Positions 14,004 through 20,914 of a stretch of 20,914 bases of DNA are shown here, piece after piece. The position numbers and the translations under genes were made by a program. Source of the stretch: Bacillota bacterium (lineage in GTDB: Bacteria; Bacillota; Clostridia; Peptostreptococcales; Anaerovoracaceae); NCBI GenBank assembly GCA_016280485.1, contig JAEEGU010000153.1, positions 1-20,914 on the forward strand, in the 5' to 3' direction. Position 1 is the first letter of the stretch. Each line of letters opens with the position of its first letter. The notes under the pieces were generated by a model. It ran no database searches. It was not told where the DNA came from and was given only the letters and a program-made list of their open reading frames with translations.

Positions 14004-14089
14004 GTGTCCGTGTGTCTTGGCACGGCCAAAATTCTCTGCGACGAGAAAGAGCGTCGCCATTTATTAATGACCATAGGGAGGTGAAAACA
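14004..14089 (+). promoter_or_regulatory. Structured leader of rpsF, candidate S6:S18 autoregulatory site
   Basis: The 86-nt leader can form CCGTG/CACGG (14008-14012 with 14021-14025) or the competing TTGGC/GCCAA, and a perfect 6-bp stem GCGACG/CGTCGC (14038-14043 with 14052-14057). rpsF leaders of many bacteria carry a CCG-containing motif bound by the S6:S18 complex to repress the operon. A CCG is present here, but I cannot confirm that the full motif is met. Confidence 0.4.
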
Positions 14090-14377
14090 TTGACTAAGTA
14101 TGAGGTTATGTTCGTTATTAACCCTACACTGGAGGACGAAAAGAAAGAGGCAACAATCGAGACCGTAAAGGAAATCATTGCTGCTCAGGGTTCCGTTTCC
14201 AATGTAGACGTTTGGGGAATGAGAAAGCTCGCTTATCCAATCGAAAAGAAGAACGAAGGCTACTATGTAGTTGCTGAGTTCGAAGCAGAGCCAACTCTTC
14301 CAAAGGAACTGGACAGAAGATTAAGAATTTCCGATAACGTAATGAGACACATCATCATCAACAAGGATGAAGAGTAG
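14090..14377 (+). CDS. rpsF: 30S ribosomal protein S6
   Basis: The 95-residue product has the S6 size and fold signature: TKYEVMFVINP at the start, VWGMRKLAYPIEKKNEGYYV in the middle and LRISDNVMRHIII near the end. It binds 16S rRNA with S18, encoded two genes downstream, on the platform of the 30S subunit. I chose the TTG start at 14090 because GGGAGGTG lies six bases before it and the protein then begins like other S6 proteins. A longer frame from ATG 14000 would translate the structured leader. Use of TTG for a highly expressed ribosomal protein is notable. It is the first gene of the rpsF-ssb-rpsR operon. Confidence 0.96.
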   Translation: MTKYEVMFVINPTLEDEKKEATIETVKEIIAAQGSVSNVDVWGMRKLAYPIEKKNEGYYVVAEFEAEPTLPKELDRRLRISDNVMRHIIINKDEE

Positions 14378-14386
14378 GAGTACGGT

Positions 14387-14824
14387 ATGAATCAAGTTGT
14401 ATTAGTTGGAAGACTTGCAAGAGACCCCGATGTCAGATACAACCCTAACGGCACTGCTGTTGCGAGGTTCACCGTTGCCGTTGACAGACGTTTCAAGAGA
14501 GAAGGCCAGCCTGAGGCTGACTTCATTTCCTGCGTAGCCTTTGGCAAGCAGGGCGAGTTCATTGAAAAGTACTTTAACAAGGGCAAGCTCATCGGACTTA
14601 CGGGCAGCATTCAAACCGGAAGTTATACTAACAAGGATGGCCAAAAGGTCTACACAACAGACGTTGTGGCAGACAGTGTTGAATTCGTAGGCAGCAAGAG
14701 CGAAAGCGAAGGCGGCTCGCGCGGCGGTCAGTCATATGAACCAAGACAGAATGACGCGCCAAGCGGCAACGACGATATGCCTGCAGGCTTCGAATCCATC
14801 GAAGAAGATGATATGCCATTCTAA
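14387..14824 (+). CDS. ssb: Single-stranded DNA-binding protein
   Basis: The 145-residue SSB begins MNQVVLVGRLARDPDVRY, the start of the OB fold (about 1-105), with the usual aromatic DNA contacts and GSIQTGSYTNKDGQKVYTTDV in the last strands. A Gly/Ser/Gln-rich disordered linker (about 106-132) leads to the acidic tip EEDDMPF, which binds replication and repair partners. It forms tetramers covering single-stranded DNA. It sits 9 bases after rpsF with TAGGAG as ribosome binding site and 43 bases before rpsR, the standard Firmicutes order. The tip ending in Asp-Asp-x-Pro-Phe indicates an active, general SSB. Confidence 0.97.
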   Translation: MNQVVLVGRLARDPDVRYNPNGTAVARFTVAVDRRFKREGQPEADFISCVAFGKQGEFIEKYFNKGKLIGLTGSIQTGSYTNKDGQKVYTTDVVADSVEFVGSKSESEGGSRGGQSYEPRQNDAPSGNDDMPAGFESIEEDDMPF

Positions 14825-14867
14825 AACAGGAAAACTAAAATTAATCTTTTGAAAGGAGAAAAATACC

Positions 14868-15107
14868 ATGATTGAAAACAAGAGACGTGGTGGCGGCATG
14901 AGACGCAAGAAGGTTTGCCAGTTCTGCGCTGACAAGACTGAAGTTATAGATTACAAAGATGTTGAAAAGCTCAAGAAGTATGTTACCGAAAGAGGTAAGA
15001 TCCTTCCTAAGAGAATCACAGGAACCTGTGCTATGCACCAGAGAGCTGTGACTACTGCAGTAAAGAGAGCTCGCATCGTAGCACTCCTGCCTTACACAGC
15101 AGAATAA
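14868..15107 (+). CDS. rpsR: 30S ribosomal protein S18
   Basis: The 79-residue protein has the basic N-terminus and conserved core of S18, including DYKDVEKLKKYVTERGKILPKR, ITGTCAMHQR and AVKRARIVALLPY. Cys17, Cys20, Cys54 and His57 make the potential zinc site (C-x2-C ... C-x2-H), so this is the zinc-type paralogue often found in Clostridia. It pairs with S6 in the 30S platform. A strong GAAAGGAG precedes the ATG. The gene closes the operon and is followed by a strong terminator 28 bases after the stop. Confidence 0.97.
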   Translation: MIENKRRGGGMRRKKVCQFCADKTEVIDYKDVEKLKKYVTERGKILPKRITGTCAMHQRAVTTAVKRARIVALLPYTAE

Positions 15108-15135
15108 TTTCACGTAAAAATTAAAAAACGAACAA

Positions 15136-15173
15136 AGCCCCGAAAGACCTCGGCCTTTCGGGGCTCTTTATTT
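15136..15173 (+). terminator. Rho-independent terminator of rpsF-ssb-rpsR
   Basis: A perfect 11-bp G+C-rich stem (AGCCCCGAAAG at 15136-15146 with its complement at 15155-15165) with an 8-nt loop is followed by CTTTATTTAT. Confidence 0.92.
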
Positions 15174-15203
15174 ATGAAGAATCCGTGAAAAATGCCCAAA
15201 TTC

Positions 15204-15232
15204 TTGTACTTGCAGCGGGGTTGTGATATAAT
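15204..15232 (+). promoter_or_regulatory. Promoter of the gdpP-rplI-dnaB run
   Basis: TTGTAC (15204-15209), a 17-bp spacer and perfect TATAAT (15227-15232) with extended -10 TGA predict a start near 15239. The short leader begins with the palindrome GTGCGCAC (15248-15255). Confidence 0.75.
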
Positions 15233-15284
15233 ATAGTATCTATAATTGTGCGCACTATGCGCTTTTGCAATCAGAGGAATTAAA

Positions 15285-17297
15285 ATGAACGAGAACAAAA
15301 ATATATCGGCATTTGCGGAAAGCTTCCCGTTTCCGTGCTGTACGGTCAATTCCGAGGGCAAGGTAACGGGCGTTAACTCAAAAATCTCGGACGTGTTCAT
15401 CTATGACGACATCGCCGAAACCGATATTTTTATCCTTACAAATTTCAGATATAAAGAGCTGCTGGCCCTCGACGAGCGCGAAACACCGCCTATCATCAGC
15501 AGAAACGACAAATTCTTCCGTATTATGGCGGCACCCGTAAATGACGAGCCGGATGCAGATCTTGCGGTTTACTTTATCGAGGTAACCCTTCAGGAAACGC
15601 TCAAAAAACGCTACAACGACGAAAAGCCGTGTATCGTAACCGTTGAAATTGACAATTACGAGGAACTGATCGCGGCGAACAGTGAGGAACGCAGGGCAAC
15701 GCTTTCGGCGGAGATAAACCAGACTCTCCGTCAGGCTTTCACGCGCGTAAATGCATCCATCACAAAGGTCGGACGCAGCCTGTATGTAATGATTATCGAC
15801 AACGCTGCATGCGATCGCATGATAGAAAACAAATTCCCGGTACTCGATGAAATCAGAAAGATTGAATCCGAGGCGGACTTCCCTGTGACCGTTTCCATGG
15901 GAATCGGCCGCGGCGGCAAAACCTTGGCACAGACCGATGAATATTCGATGATCGCACTCGACCTTGCAAGAGGTCGCGGCGGAGACCAGGTTGCGGTTAA
16001 AAACATCGAAAAGGTAGAGTATTTCGGAGGCCGCGCGCAGTCCGTCGAAAGAGCCAACAAGGGCAAGAGCCGCATAGTCGCTCACGCTCTTAAAAGACTC
16101 CTCGACGAATCGAGCAAGGTCATCGTTATGGGCCACCAGAACCCTGACATGGACAGCTTTGGCGCCGCAATCGGCATTAGCCGCTTTGCACAGATTTGCG
16201 AAAAGGACGTCTACATCGTAATAAATTACTACAATGAGACGCTGACCGAAATCTACAAAAACGCCAAGGACTCCGAATGCTACAAATTCATCAACACCGA
16301 AAAGGCTCTCTCCATGATTGACGAAGAGACTCAGCTGATCATAGTCGACACGCACAGACCGGGCTACGTTGAAGCACCGGAGCTTCTCGACAAGACCGAC
16401 AGAGTTGCCATCATCGACCACCACAGAAAGGCCGAGGACGTCATCCAGAAGGCGAGACTTTCCTACATCGAATCCTACGCATCCTCCGCCAGCGAGCTGG
16501 TGGCAGAGATGCTGCAATACACAGGCGAGAAAAAGAACGTCATCACCAAGTTCGAGGCGGAAGCAATGCTCGCCGGCATTACCGTAGACACCAACAGCTT
16601 TGCCGTAAAGACGGGCGTTCGTACCTTCGAGGCAGCTTCGTGGCTGAGGCGTGCCGGTGCCGACACCGCAACGGTTAAGAGGTTCTTCCAGATGAACTCG
16701 CAGGCCTTCATGCTGAGGGCAAAGTGTGTGGCAAACGCCAAATTCCTCGGGGGCGGCTCAATCGCCATCTCTATTCTCGAGGGGCAGCATGTCGACGCGC
16801 AGATTCTCGACAGCCAGGCGGCTGATGAGCTTCTCGACGTGCGCGGCGTAAAGGCCAGCTTCGTCGTGGGTACCACCATGGCGGGCAAAACCGTTATCTC
16901 CGCAAGGAGCCTCGGTGAAATCAACGTGCAGGTGATTATGGAGCAGCTCGGCGGCGGCGGACACCTGACCACCGCGGGTGCACAGTCCAACCTTACACCG
17001 GAGGACACCGTGGAAAAGATAGAAAAGGTGCTCGTTGAGCGAGGCCACTTAAAGCCTTCCGATATCGGAATCGAAGAGACGATAGAGGAACAGGCGGCGG
17101 CAGACGAAGAGCAGGCAGAGGCCGGCGTAATTGCAAGAGGCGGGTCCGAGCAGCAGCTTCCGGGGCTTGCGGGCAGCAGTGAAAAGGAAAAAGACTTTGA
17201 AGAGCTCATGAAGGACAATCGCGACGATCTTATCGGCAAAGCGGTTGCAAAGGCTCAGGCAGAAAAAGAAGAGATAGAAAGGGGCAGAAAAAAATGA
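15285..17297 (+). CDS. gdpP: Cyclic-di-AMP phosphodiesterase GdpP, form without membrane helices and with C-terminal tail
   Basis: From ATG 15285 (GAGG seven bases upstream) the product has 670 residues. A PAS-like domain (about 5-105) is followed by a degenerate GGDEF domain (about 115-245) with the GdpP hallmark LARGRGGDQ. The DHH domain has HQNPDMDS (284-291), DTHRP (355-359) and IDHH (377-380), and DHHA1 has GGGGHLTTAG (556-565). GdpP hydrolyses c-di-AMP to pApA and so affects potassium balance and wall stress. Typical GdpP starts with two membrane helices; none is encoded here and the upstream DNA is terminator and promoter. An extra tail of about 85 residues, rich in Glu, Ala and Lys, ends the protein. 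It overlaps rplI by ATGA, the usual GdpP-L9-DnaB neighbourhood. Confidence 0.93.
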   Translation: MNENKNISAFAESFPFPCCTVNSEGKVTGVNSKISDVFIYDDIAETDIFILTNFRYKELLALDERETPPIISRNDKFFRIMAAPVNDEPDADLAVYFIEVTLQETLKKRYNDEKPCIVTVEIDNYEELIAANSEERRATLSAEINQTLRQAFTRVNASITKVGRSLYVMIIDNAACDRMIENKFPVLDEIRKIESEADFPVTVSMGIGRGGKTLAQTDEYSMIALDLARGRGGDQVAVKNIEKVEYFGGRAQSVERANKGKSRIVAHALKRLLDESSKVIVMGHQNPDMDSFGAAIGISRFAQICEKDVYIVINYYNETLTEIYKNAKDSECYKFINTEKALSMIDEETQLIIVDTHRPGYVEAPELLDKTDRVAIIDHHRKAEDVIQKARLSYIESYASSASELVAEMLQYTGEKKNVITKFEAEAMLAGITVDTNSFAVKTGVRTFEAASWLRRAGADTATVKRFFQMNSQAFMLRAKCVANAKFLGGGSIAISILEGQHVDAQILDSQAADELLDVRGVKASFVVGTTMAGKTVISARSLGEINVQVIMEQLGGGGHLTTAGAQSNLTPEDTVEKIEKVLVERGHLKPSDIGIEETIEEQAAADEEQAEAGVIARGGSEQQLPGLAGSSEKEKDFEELMKDNRDDLIGKAVAKAQAEKEEIERGRKK

Positions 17298-17737
17298 TAG
17301 TAATTCTTCAGAAAGACGTAAAAGGAACGGGCAAAGCCGGTGATGTCGTAAAGGTTTCGGACGGCTATGCGAGAAATATGCTGCTTCCAAGAGGCCTTGC
17401 CACAGAAGCAACTGAGGGCAATGTGAGATCCTTAGAAAAGCAAAAGGAAATCGCGGCCGAAAAGAAGGCTGCGGACAAGGCTAATGCAGAAGCAACAGCA
17501 GAAAAGCTTTCAAAGCTTACGGTTGAAATCAAGACAAAGGGCGGCGAAGGCGGCAGACTCTTCGGCTCCATCACAAACAAGGATGTGGCTGACGAGCTCG
17601 AAAAGCAGCACAAAATCAAAATAGACAAGAAAAACATCGTGATGGAAAGCCCAATCAAGGCTGCGGGCGAATACGAGGTAGAGGTAAAGCTTTTTGAAAG
17701 CGTAAAGGGCTCCCTCAAGGTTCACGTTACGATATAA
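17294..17737 (+). CDS. rplI: 50S ribosomal protein L9
   Basis: The 147-residue protein has the L9 N-terminal domain (VILQKDVKGTGKAGDVVKV) with the signature DGYARNMLLPRGLA. A long central helix, rich in Lys, Glu and Ala (about 45-77), is followed by a C-terminal RNA-binding domain with GGRLFGSITNKDVAD. It binds 23S rRNA at the base of the L1 stalk and reaches across neighbouring ribosomes, helping reading-frame fidelity. The ATG overlaps the gdpP stop, so it is translationally coupled. The ribosome binding site, AGGGGC-like within the gdpP end, is ordinary. Nothing is unusual about the gene. Confidence 0.97.
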   Translation: MIVILQKDVKGTGKAGDVVKVSDGYARNMLLPRGLATEATEGNVRSLEKQKEIAAEKKAADKANAEATAEKLSKLTVEIKTKGGEGGRLFGSITNKDVADELEKQHKIKIDKKNIVMESPIKAAGEYEVEVKLFESVKGSLKVHVTI

Positions 17738-17767
17738 AGCACGATATGTTGAAGGTAGGAGTATAAA

Positions 17768-19135
17768 ATGCCGGAAAGAATTCCACCCCACAGCGAAGAT
17801 GCCGAGAAATCCGTTTTAGGTGCGGCTATGCTTTCAAAGGACGCGCTTTTTGATGTCCTTGAGCTCGTTAAACCCGAAGATTTCTATAACCGCATGCACA
17901 GAGAGATTTTTGACGCAATGGTTGCCATGAATCTCAAAAATGAGACGGTCGACGTACTTACGCTTACAGAAGAACTAAAGAAAAGAAATGCGCTCGAGCT
18001 TGCGGGCGGCAGGTCATATATCGTAAGCCTTTCCAATTCGGTGCCGAGCACGGCGAATGCGGCACAGTATGCGCAGATAGTTGCCGAAAAGGCGGTGCTG
18101 CGCAGCCTGATTAAATCTTCCGATGAGGTTGCCGAGGAATGCTATGCGGACTCCCTGCCTGCAGATGAGATTTTAAATAATGCCGAGCAAAAGGTATTCG
18201 GAATCTCTCAGGCGCGTGAGAAAAAAGACATGACACCGCTTGCGGAGGCATTAAAGGAAAATGTCCGCCAGATAAACGAAGCGGTAAAGAATAAAGGCTC
18301 GGTACACGGCGTTCCGAGCGGCTTTAAGGATCTTGACGAAATCTTAAACGGATTCCAGAAATCCGACCTCATAATAGTCGCTGCCCGTCCCGCAATGGGT
18401 AAGACCGCATTTGTTCTGAATGTGGCTCTTCAGGCGGCGCTCAAGGGAGATGCAAAGGTAGCGTTCTTCTCCTTCGAAATGCCGGTAGTTCAGCTCAGCC
18501 AGAGAATCCTTTCGATGGAATCACGAGTTGATTCAAAGAGAATGAAAAAGGGCGAGGTCGATACCGACGACTGGGACAAGATCAGCACCGCGCTGGACAA
18601 ACTGGAATCGGCGCAAATTAAAATGGAATATGCCGCAGGTCTGGGTATTGCCGGAATCAGGAACAAGTGCCGCAGAATGAAGGCGGAAAGCGGTCTTGAT
18701 TTGGTAATCATCGACTACCTGCAGCTGATGAGCCTTCCGGGGAGACAGGAAAGCAGACAGAACGAAATTGCGAGTCTGTCGCGCCAGCTTAAGCTTCTCG
18801 CCGGAGAATTGGACTGCCCGATTATAGTGCTTTCACAGCTCAGCCGTATGGTGGAGAGCCGTACCGACAAGCACCCTGTTATGTCGGACCTCAGAGAATC
18901 CGGAGCAATCGAGCAGGACGCAGATATAATCCTGCTCCTCTACAGAGACGAGGTATACAACCCGCAAACCACAAAGCCTAACATCTGCGAAATAGAAGTC
19001 GCAAAGCACAGAGGCGGTGAAACGGGCAGGATAGAGCTTTACTGGCTCGCACAATACACCAGATTTGCAGACAAGGCGAGCGACAGCTTCAGTAAGGGCA
19101 TGCCGCAGCCTGCAGATAATTCGCAGCAAGGATAA
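17768..19135 (+). CDS. dnaB: Replicative DNA helicase DnaB
   Basis: The 455-residue hexameric helicase unwinds DNA at the replication fork. The N-terminal primase-interacting domain (about 5-105) starts with PPHSEDAEKSVLGAAML, the usual DnaB opening. A linker follows, then the RecA-like ATPase. Walker A is ARPAMGKTA (Lys212), Walker B is LVIIDYLQLM, the H3 region is VLSQLSRMVE, and LRESGAIEQDAD with FLYR-like arginines completes the site. It is called dnaC in Bacillus. ATG has GTAGGAG seven bases upstream. The gene is complete without an intein. It follows rplI by 30 bases and precedes the DnaD-like gene by 5, so helicase and accessory factor are made from one message. Confidence 0.98.
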   Translation: MPERIPPHSEDAEKSVLGAAMLSKDALFDVLELVKPEDFYNRMHREIFDAMVAMNLKNETVDVLTLTEELKKRNALELAGGRSYIVSLSNSVPSTANAAQYAQIVAEKAVLRSLIKSSDEVAEECYADSLPADEILNNAEQKVFGISQAREKKDMTPLAEALKENVRQINEAVKNKGSVHGVPSGFKDLDEILNGFQKSDLIIVAARPAMGKTAFVLNVALQAALKGDAKVAFFSFEMPVVQLSQRILSMESRVDSKRMKKGEVDTDDWDKISTALDKLESAQIKMEYAAGLGIAGIRNKCRRMKAESGLDLVIIDYLQLMSLPGRQESRQNEIASLSRQLKLLAGELDCPIIVLSQLSRMVESRTDKHPVMSDLRESGAIEQDADIILLLYRDEVYNPQTTKPNICEIEVAKHRGGETGRIELYWLAQYTRFADKASDSFSKGMPQPADNSQQG

Positions 19136-19140
19136 ACAGA

Positions 19141-20400
19141 ATGCAGTTTGAAAAGAACGTTTCAAAGTCGTGGGTCTACCAGGACACACCGATTGAGAAT
19201 CTCTTTATAAATGAATATATGTGCGACGCACCGGGCGATTACGTCAAGGTGTACCTGCTCGCACAGATGTACGCCTGCGTCGGCACTGAGGTGCGGGAAG
19301 GCGATTTTGCCATGCAATTACAGCTTACGGAGGCAGACATTGACGAGGCCCTGCGCTACTGGGAAAAGGCGGGCCTGCTTACAAGGCGCGCAGGCGGAAG
19401 TGTTGTGCTTCACTCAATCCGCGAAAGACTTACCTGCGGCATGCCTTGCACAAGCGAGAGGCAGCAGGCACCGGCAGAGCCTAAGGAAACCGAAAGACAC
19501 AAGCTTACGGATGATGAAATCGCCGCACTGTTTACGGCAGTGGAGGGCGTGCTGGGAAGACCGCTTAGCAGCCGCGAGCTTCAGGAAATAGACTGCTGGA
19601 CCGAGGATGAAGGCGCAACGCCGGAGATGGTGCTTTACGCTTACAAATACTGCGTCGACCAGCAGGGAAAGGACAGCGTGCGCTATGTTGCGGCGGTTGT
19701 CCGAAACTGGGTTGAGCTGGGACTTTTCACCGACGAAAAGATTGCGGAATACATCAGGAATAATGACGCACGGCACGCAAAGATCCGCAGGGTCTTCACG
19801 GTGCTGGGCTTTAACCGCAATGCGACCGAGCCGGAGAAAAAGATTTTCGACAGATGGCTCGACGAGGACGGCTTCACCATGGAGGACATCCTCGCGGCGT
19901 GCGAGAAGACCACGGCCGCAAACAATCCGAGCATAAAATATGTGGACAGCATCCTAAAGGGCATGCACGAAGCGGGCAAGGCGGGCAAACCTCTTGCAGA
20001 CGACCACCCTGTCAGCGTGGCGGGTGTGGACAAATACTACAAATACCTGCAGGAAAAGGAAAGAGCCGATGCGCAGAGACTGCGCGAGGCGGCTTATTCG
20101 GAAATTGAAGGTCTGATGGCGCTCGATGAAGAGGCAAACGCTGTCGCAAGAGATGCCGTGGCATTTACTTTGGCCGGAGACCTTGCCGGAGCAAAGGAGC
20201 TAAGGCAAAAGGGCGAAGAATTAAAGAAAAAGCGCAAGGAACTGCTTGAAAAGGCGGGCCACGGCGCAGATTACACAGACATAAAATACCTGTGCGGCAT
20301 TTGCAGGGACACAGGTTTTACCGAAGAAGGAGCAAGATGCTCCTGCTACGAGCAGCGAGCTAAAGAAGCAAAAGAATGGCAGATTTCTTTAAGAAAGTAA
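19141..20400 (+). CDS. DnaD-type replication protein with a DnaC/DnaI-like zinc C-terminus
   Basis: The 419-residue protein begins with a DnaD-type winged-helix region (about 15-100). Two DnaD/DnaB_2-type repeats follow: about 121-205 (LTDDEIAALFTAVEGVLG...YVAAVVRNWVELG) and about 213-290 (VFTVLGFN...IKYVDSILKGMHEAG). These domains remodel DNA and help load helicase. Residues about 300-380 form a charged helical stretch. The end carries CGIC (385-388), DTGF, then CSC (400-402), a four-cysteine zinc site. The pattern of helical stretch, D-x-T-D-I-K-Y-x-C-x2-C-x-D-T-G-F and C-x-C is that of the N-terminal domain of DnaC/DnaI helicase loaders, but no AAA+ ATPase follows. It starts 5 bases after dnaB, which supports a job at the helicase. 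Confidence 0.82.
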   Translation: MQFEKNVSKSWVYQDTPIENLFINEYMCDAPGDYVKVYLLAQMYACVGTEVREGDFAMQLQLTEADIDEALRYWEKAGLLTRRAGGSVVLHSIRERLTCGMPCTSERQQAPAEPKETERHKLTDDEIAALFTAVEGVLGRPLSSRELQEIDCWTEDEGATPEMVLYAYKYCVDQQGKDSVRYVAAVVRNWVELGLFTDEKIAEYIRNNDARHAKIRRVFTVLGFNRNATEPEKKIFDRWLDEDGFTMEDILAACEKTTAANNPSIKYVDSILKGMHEAGKAGKPLADDHPVSVAGVDKYYKYLQEKERADAQRLREAAYSEIEGLMALDEEANAVARDAVAFTLAGDLAGAKELRQKGEELKKKRKELLEKAGHGADYTDIKYLCGICRDTGFTEEGARCSCYEQRAKEAKEWQISLRK

Positions 20401-20914
20401 AAAACTTAATAAAAAAGAAAGAGCCCGAAAAGGAGCCGTTTACTTTTGATTTCTCGACACCGGAGGAGCCCATGCTCGATGCGGACGGACTTACGCCCGC
20501 GCAGAGGGAGCGTCGCCGCAAGTTTTACGAAGAAATAAGCAACGGACATACCGTACCGAAGGAGTACGAAGGACTCACAAAGGAACAGGCAAAAGAAGAT
20601 TTACAGCGCAGCATCAGGGAAAAGCTCGATGCGATGAACAGTTACGGCAGGGCAACCGAAGAAATGAAGAGCCGGGCTGTAAAAGAGGGCAACAGCGAGG
20701 AAATCGTTTCGAAATACACGCAGAGGATCGACGTTGAAGAAATAATGTCGAAAATCAGTGCGGAGAAGGAGCAAAAACGCGCAAGCTACGAGGAAAGCAG
20801 CAAGTACAGGCGTGAGCGCCACAAGAAAAACCTTGAGGCAGAGGCAAAGATGGAGCCGGTGGTTCTCGAGGATGCGGTCATCGCTCCGTTTGGCAAGCCG
20901 AACCCCGAGGCTTC
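20376..20914 (+). CDS. Unidentified charged protein, 3' end outside window
   Basis: An ATG at 20376, overlapping the last 25 bases of the DnaD-like gene, opens a frame with no stop to the window end (179 full codons). The product begins MADFFKKVKNLIKKKEPEKE and is very rich in Lys, Glu and Arg, with predicted long helices (for instance about 45-60 and 75-165) and no membrane segment or signal. No ATP-binding motif or other known signature is visible so far, so it is not the DnaC-type loader often found here, at least not in this part. The ribosome binding site is weak (AAAGAAG), consistent with translational coupling. Codon use matches its neighbours. I do not recognise the family. Confidence 0.7.
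   Translation, partial: MADFFKKVKNLIKKKEPEKEPFTFDFSTPEEPMLDADGLTPAQRERRRKFYEEISNGHTVPKEYEGLTKEQAKEDLQRSIREKLDAMNSYGRATEEMKSRAVKEGNSEEIVSKYTQRIDVEEIMSKISAEKEQKRASYEESSKYRRERHKKNLEAEAKMEPVVLEDAVIAPFGKPNPEA

Noticed and set aside
14000..14089. Longer N-terminus for ribosomal protein S6
   Set aside because: It would translate the structured leader from almost at the transcription start; the S6 family begins at the TTG-encoded residue.
15378..16517. Open frame of 379 codons on the minus strand inside gdpP
   Set aside because: It lies wholly opposite the conserved gdpP coding sequence and shows no family motif; it results from codon bias of the plus strand.
17294..20400. Intein or frameshift in dnaB or its neighbours
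   Set aside because: dnaB is uninterrupted with normal motif spacing, and flanking genes are intact.

Overview
The window reads like a chromosomal core region of a Firmicutes bacterium of the class Clostridia. The gene order rpsF-ssb-rpsR followed by gdpP-rplI-dnaB, a DnaD-type replisome protein, an RsbW/sigma-F-like pair and a GyrA box all fit. Base composition is near half G+C by eye. All 18 genes lie on the + strand, as expected for a leading-strand segment. I saw no tRNA, rRNA, insertion sequence, prophage or CRISPR array. No gene-free stretch exceeds 300 bases.

Layout. (1) 1-2561: the 3' part of gyrA and its terminator, then a two-gene operon of an RsbW/SpoIIAB-like anti-sigma factor and a SigB/SigF-family sigma factor, with a second terminator. 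(2) 2596-5597: trpS under a good sigma-A promoter, then a LysR-type regulator and a PlsC-type acyltransferase with short gaps. This ends in a strong terminator, just before which a separate promoter could make a short RNA of about 80 nt. (3) 5667-13324: a long tightly spaced run of a sugar-nucleotidyltransferase-like protein, a membrane hybrid histidine kinase, a PHP phosphoesterase, a CCA-adding enzyme with HD domain, a DarT-like protein with an extra C-terminal domain, and an alpha/beta hydrolase. A palindromic repeat sits just before the hydrolase and supplies its ribosome binding site. (4) 13364-13935: a single lipoprotein gene with its own promoter and 5' hairpin. (5) 13970-15173: rpsF-ssb-rpsR with a structured leader and a textbook terminator. 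(6) 15204-20914: gdpP-rplI-dnaB-dnaD-like, and an unidentified gene cut off by the window end.

Regions 5 and 6 are housekeeping: ribosome assembly, single-strand binding, replication helicase and its accessory factor, and cyclic-di-AMP breakdown. The less ordinary items are: a probably kinase-dead anti-sigma factor with no RsbV partner nearby; a divergent orphan DarT-like protein; a GdpP lacking membrane helices but carrying a C-terminal tail; a DnaD-type protein whose C-terminus looks like the N-terminal zinc domain of a DnaC/DnaI helicase loader without the ATPase; the repeat that donates a ribosome binding site; and the candidate small RNA. All family assignments are from motifs read by eye and remembered family sequences; no database search was run.
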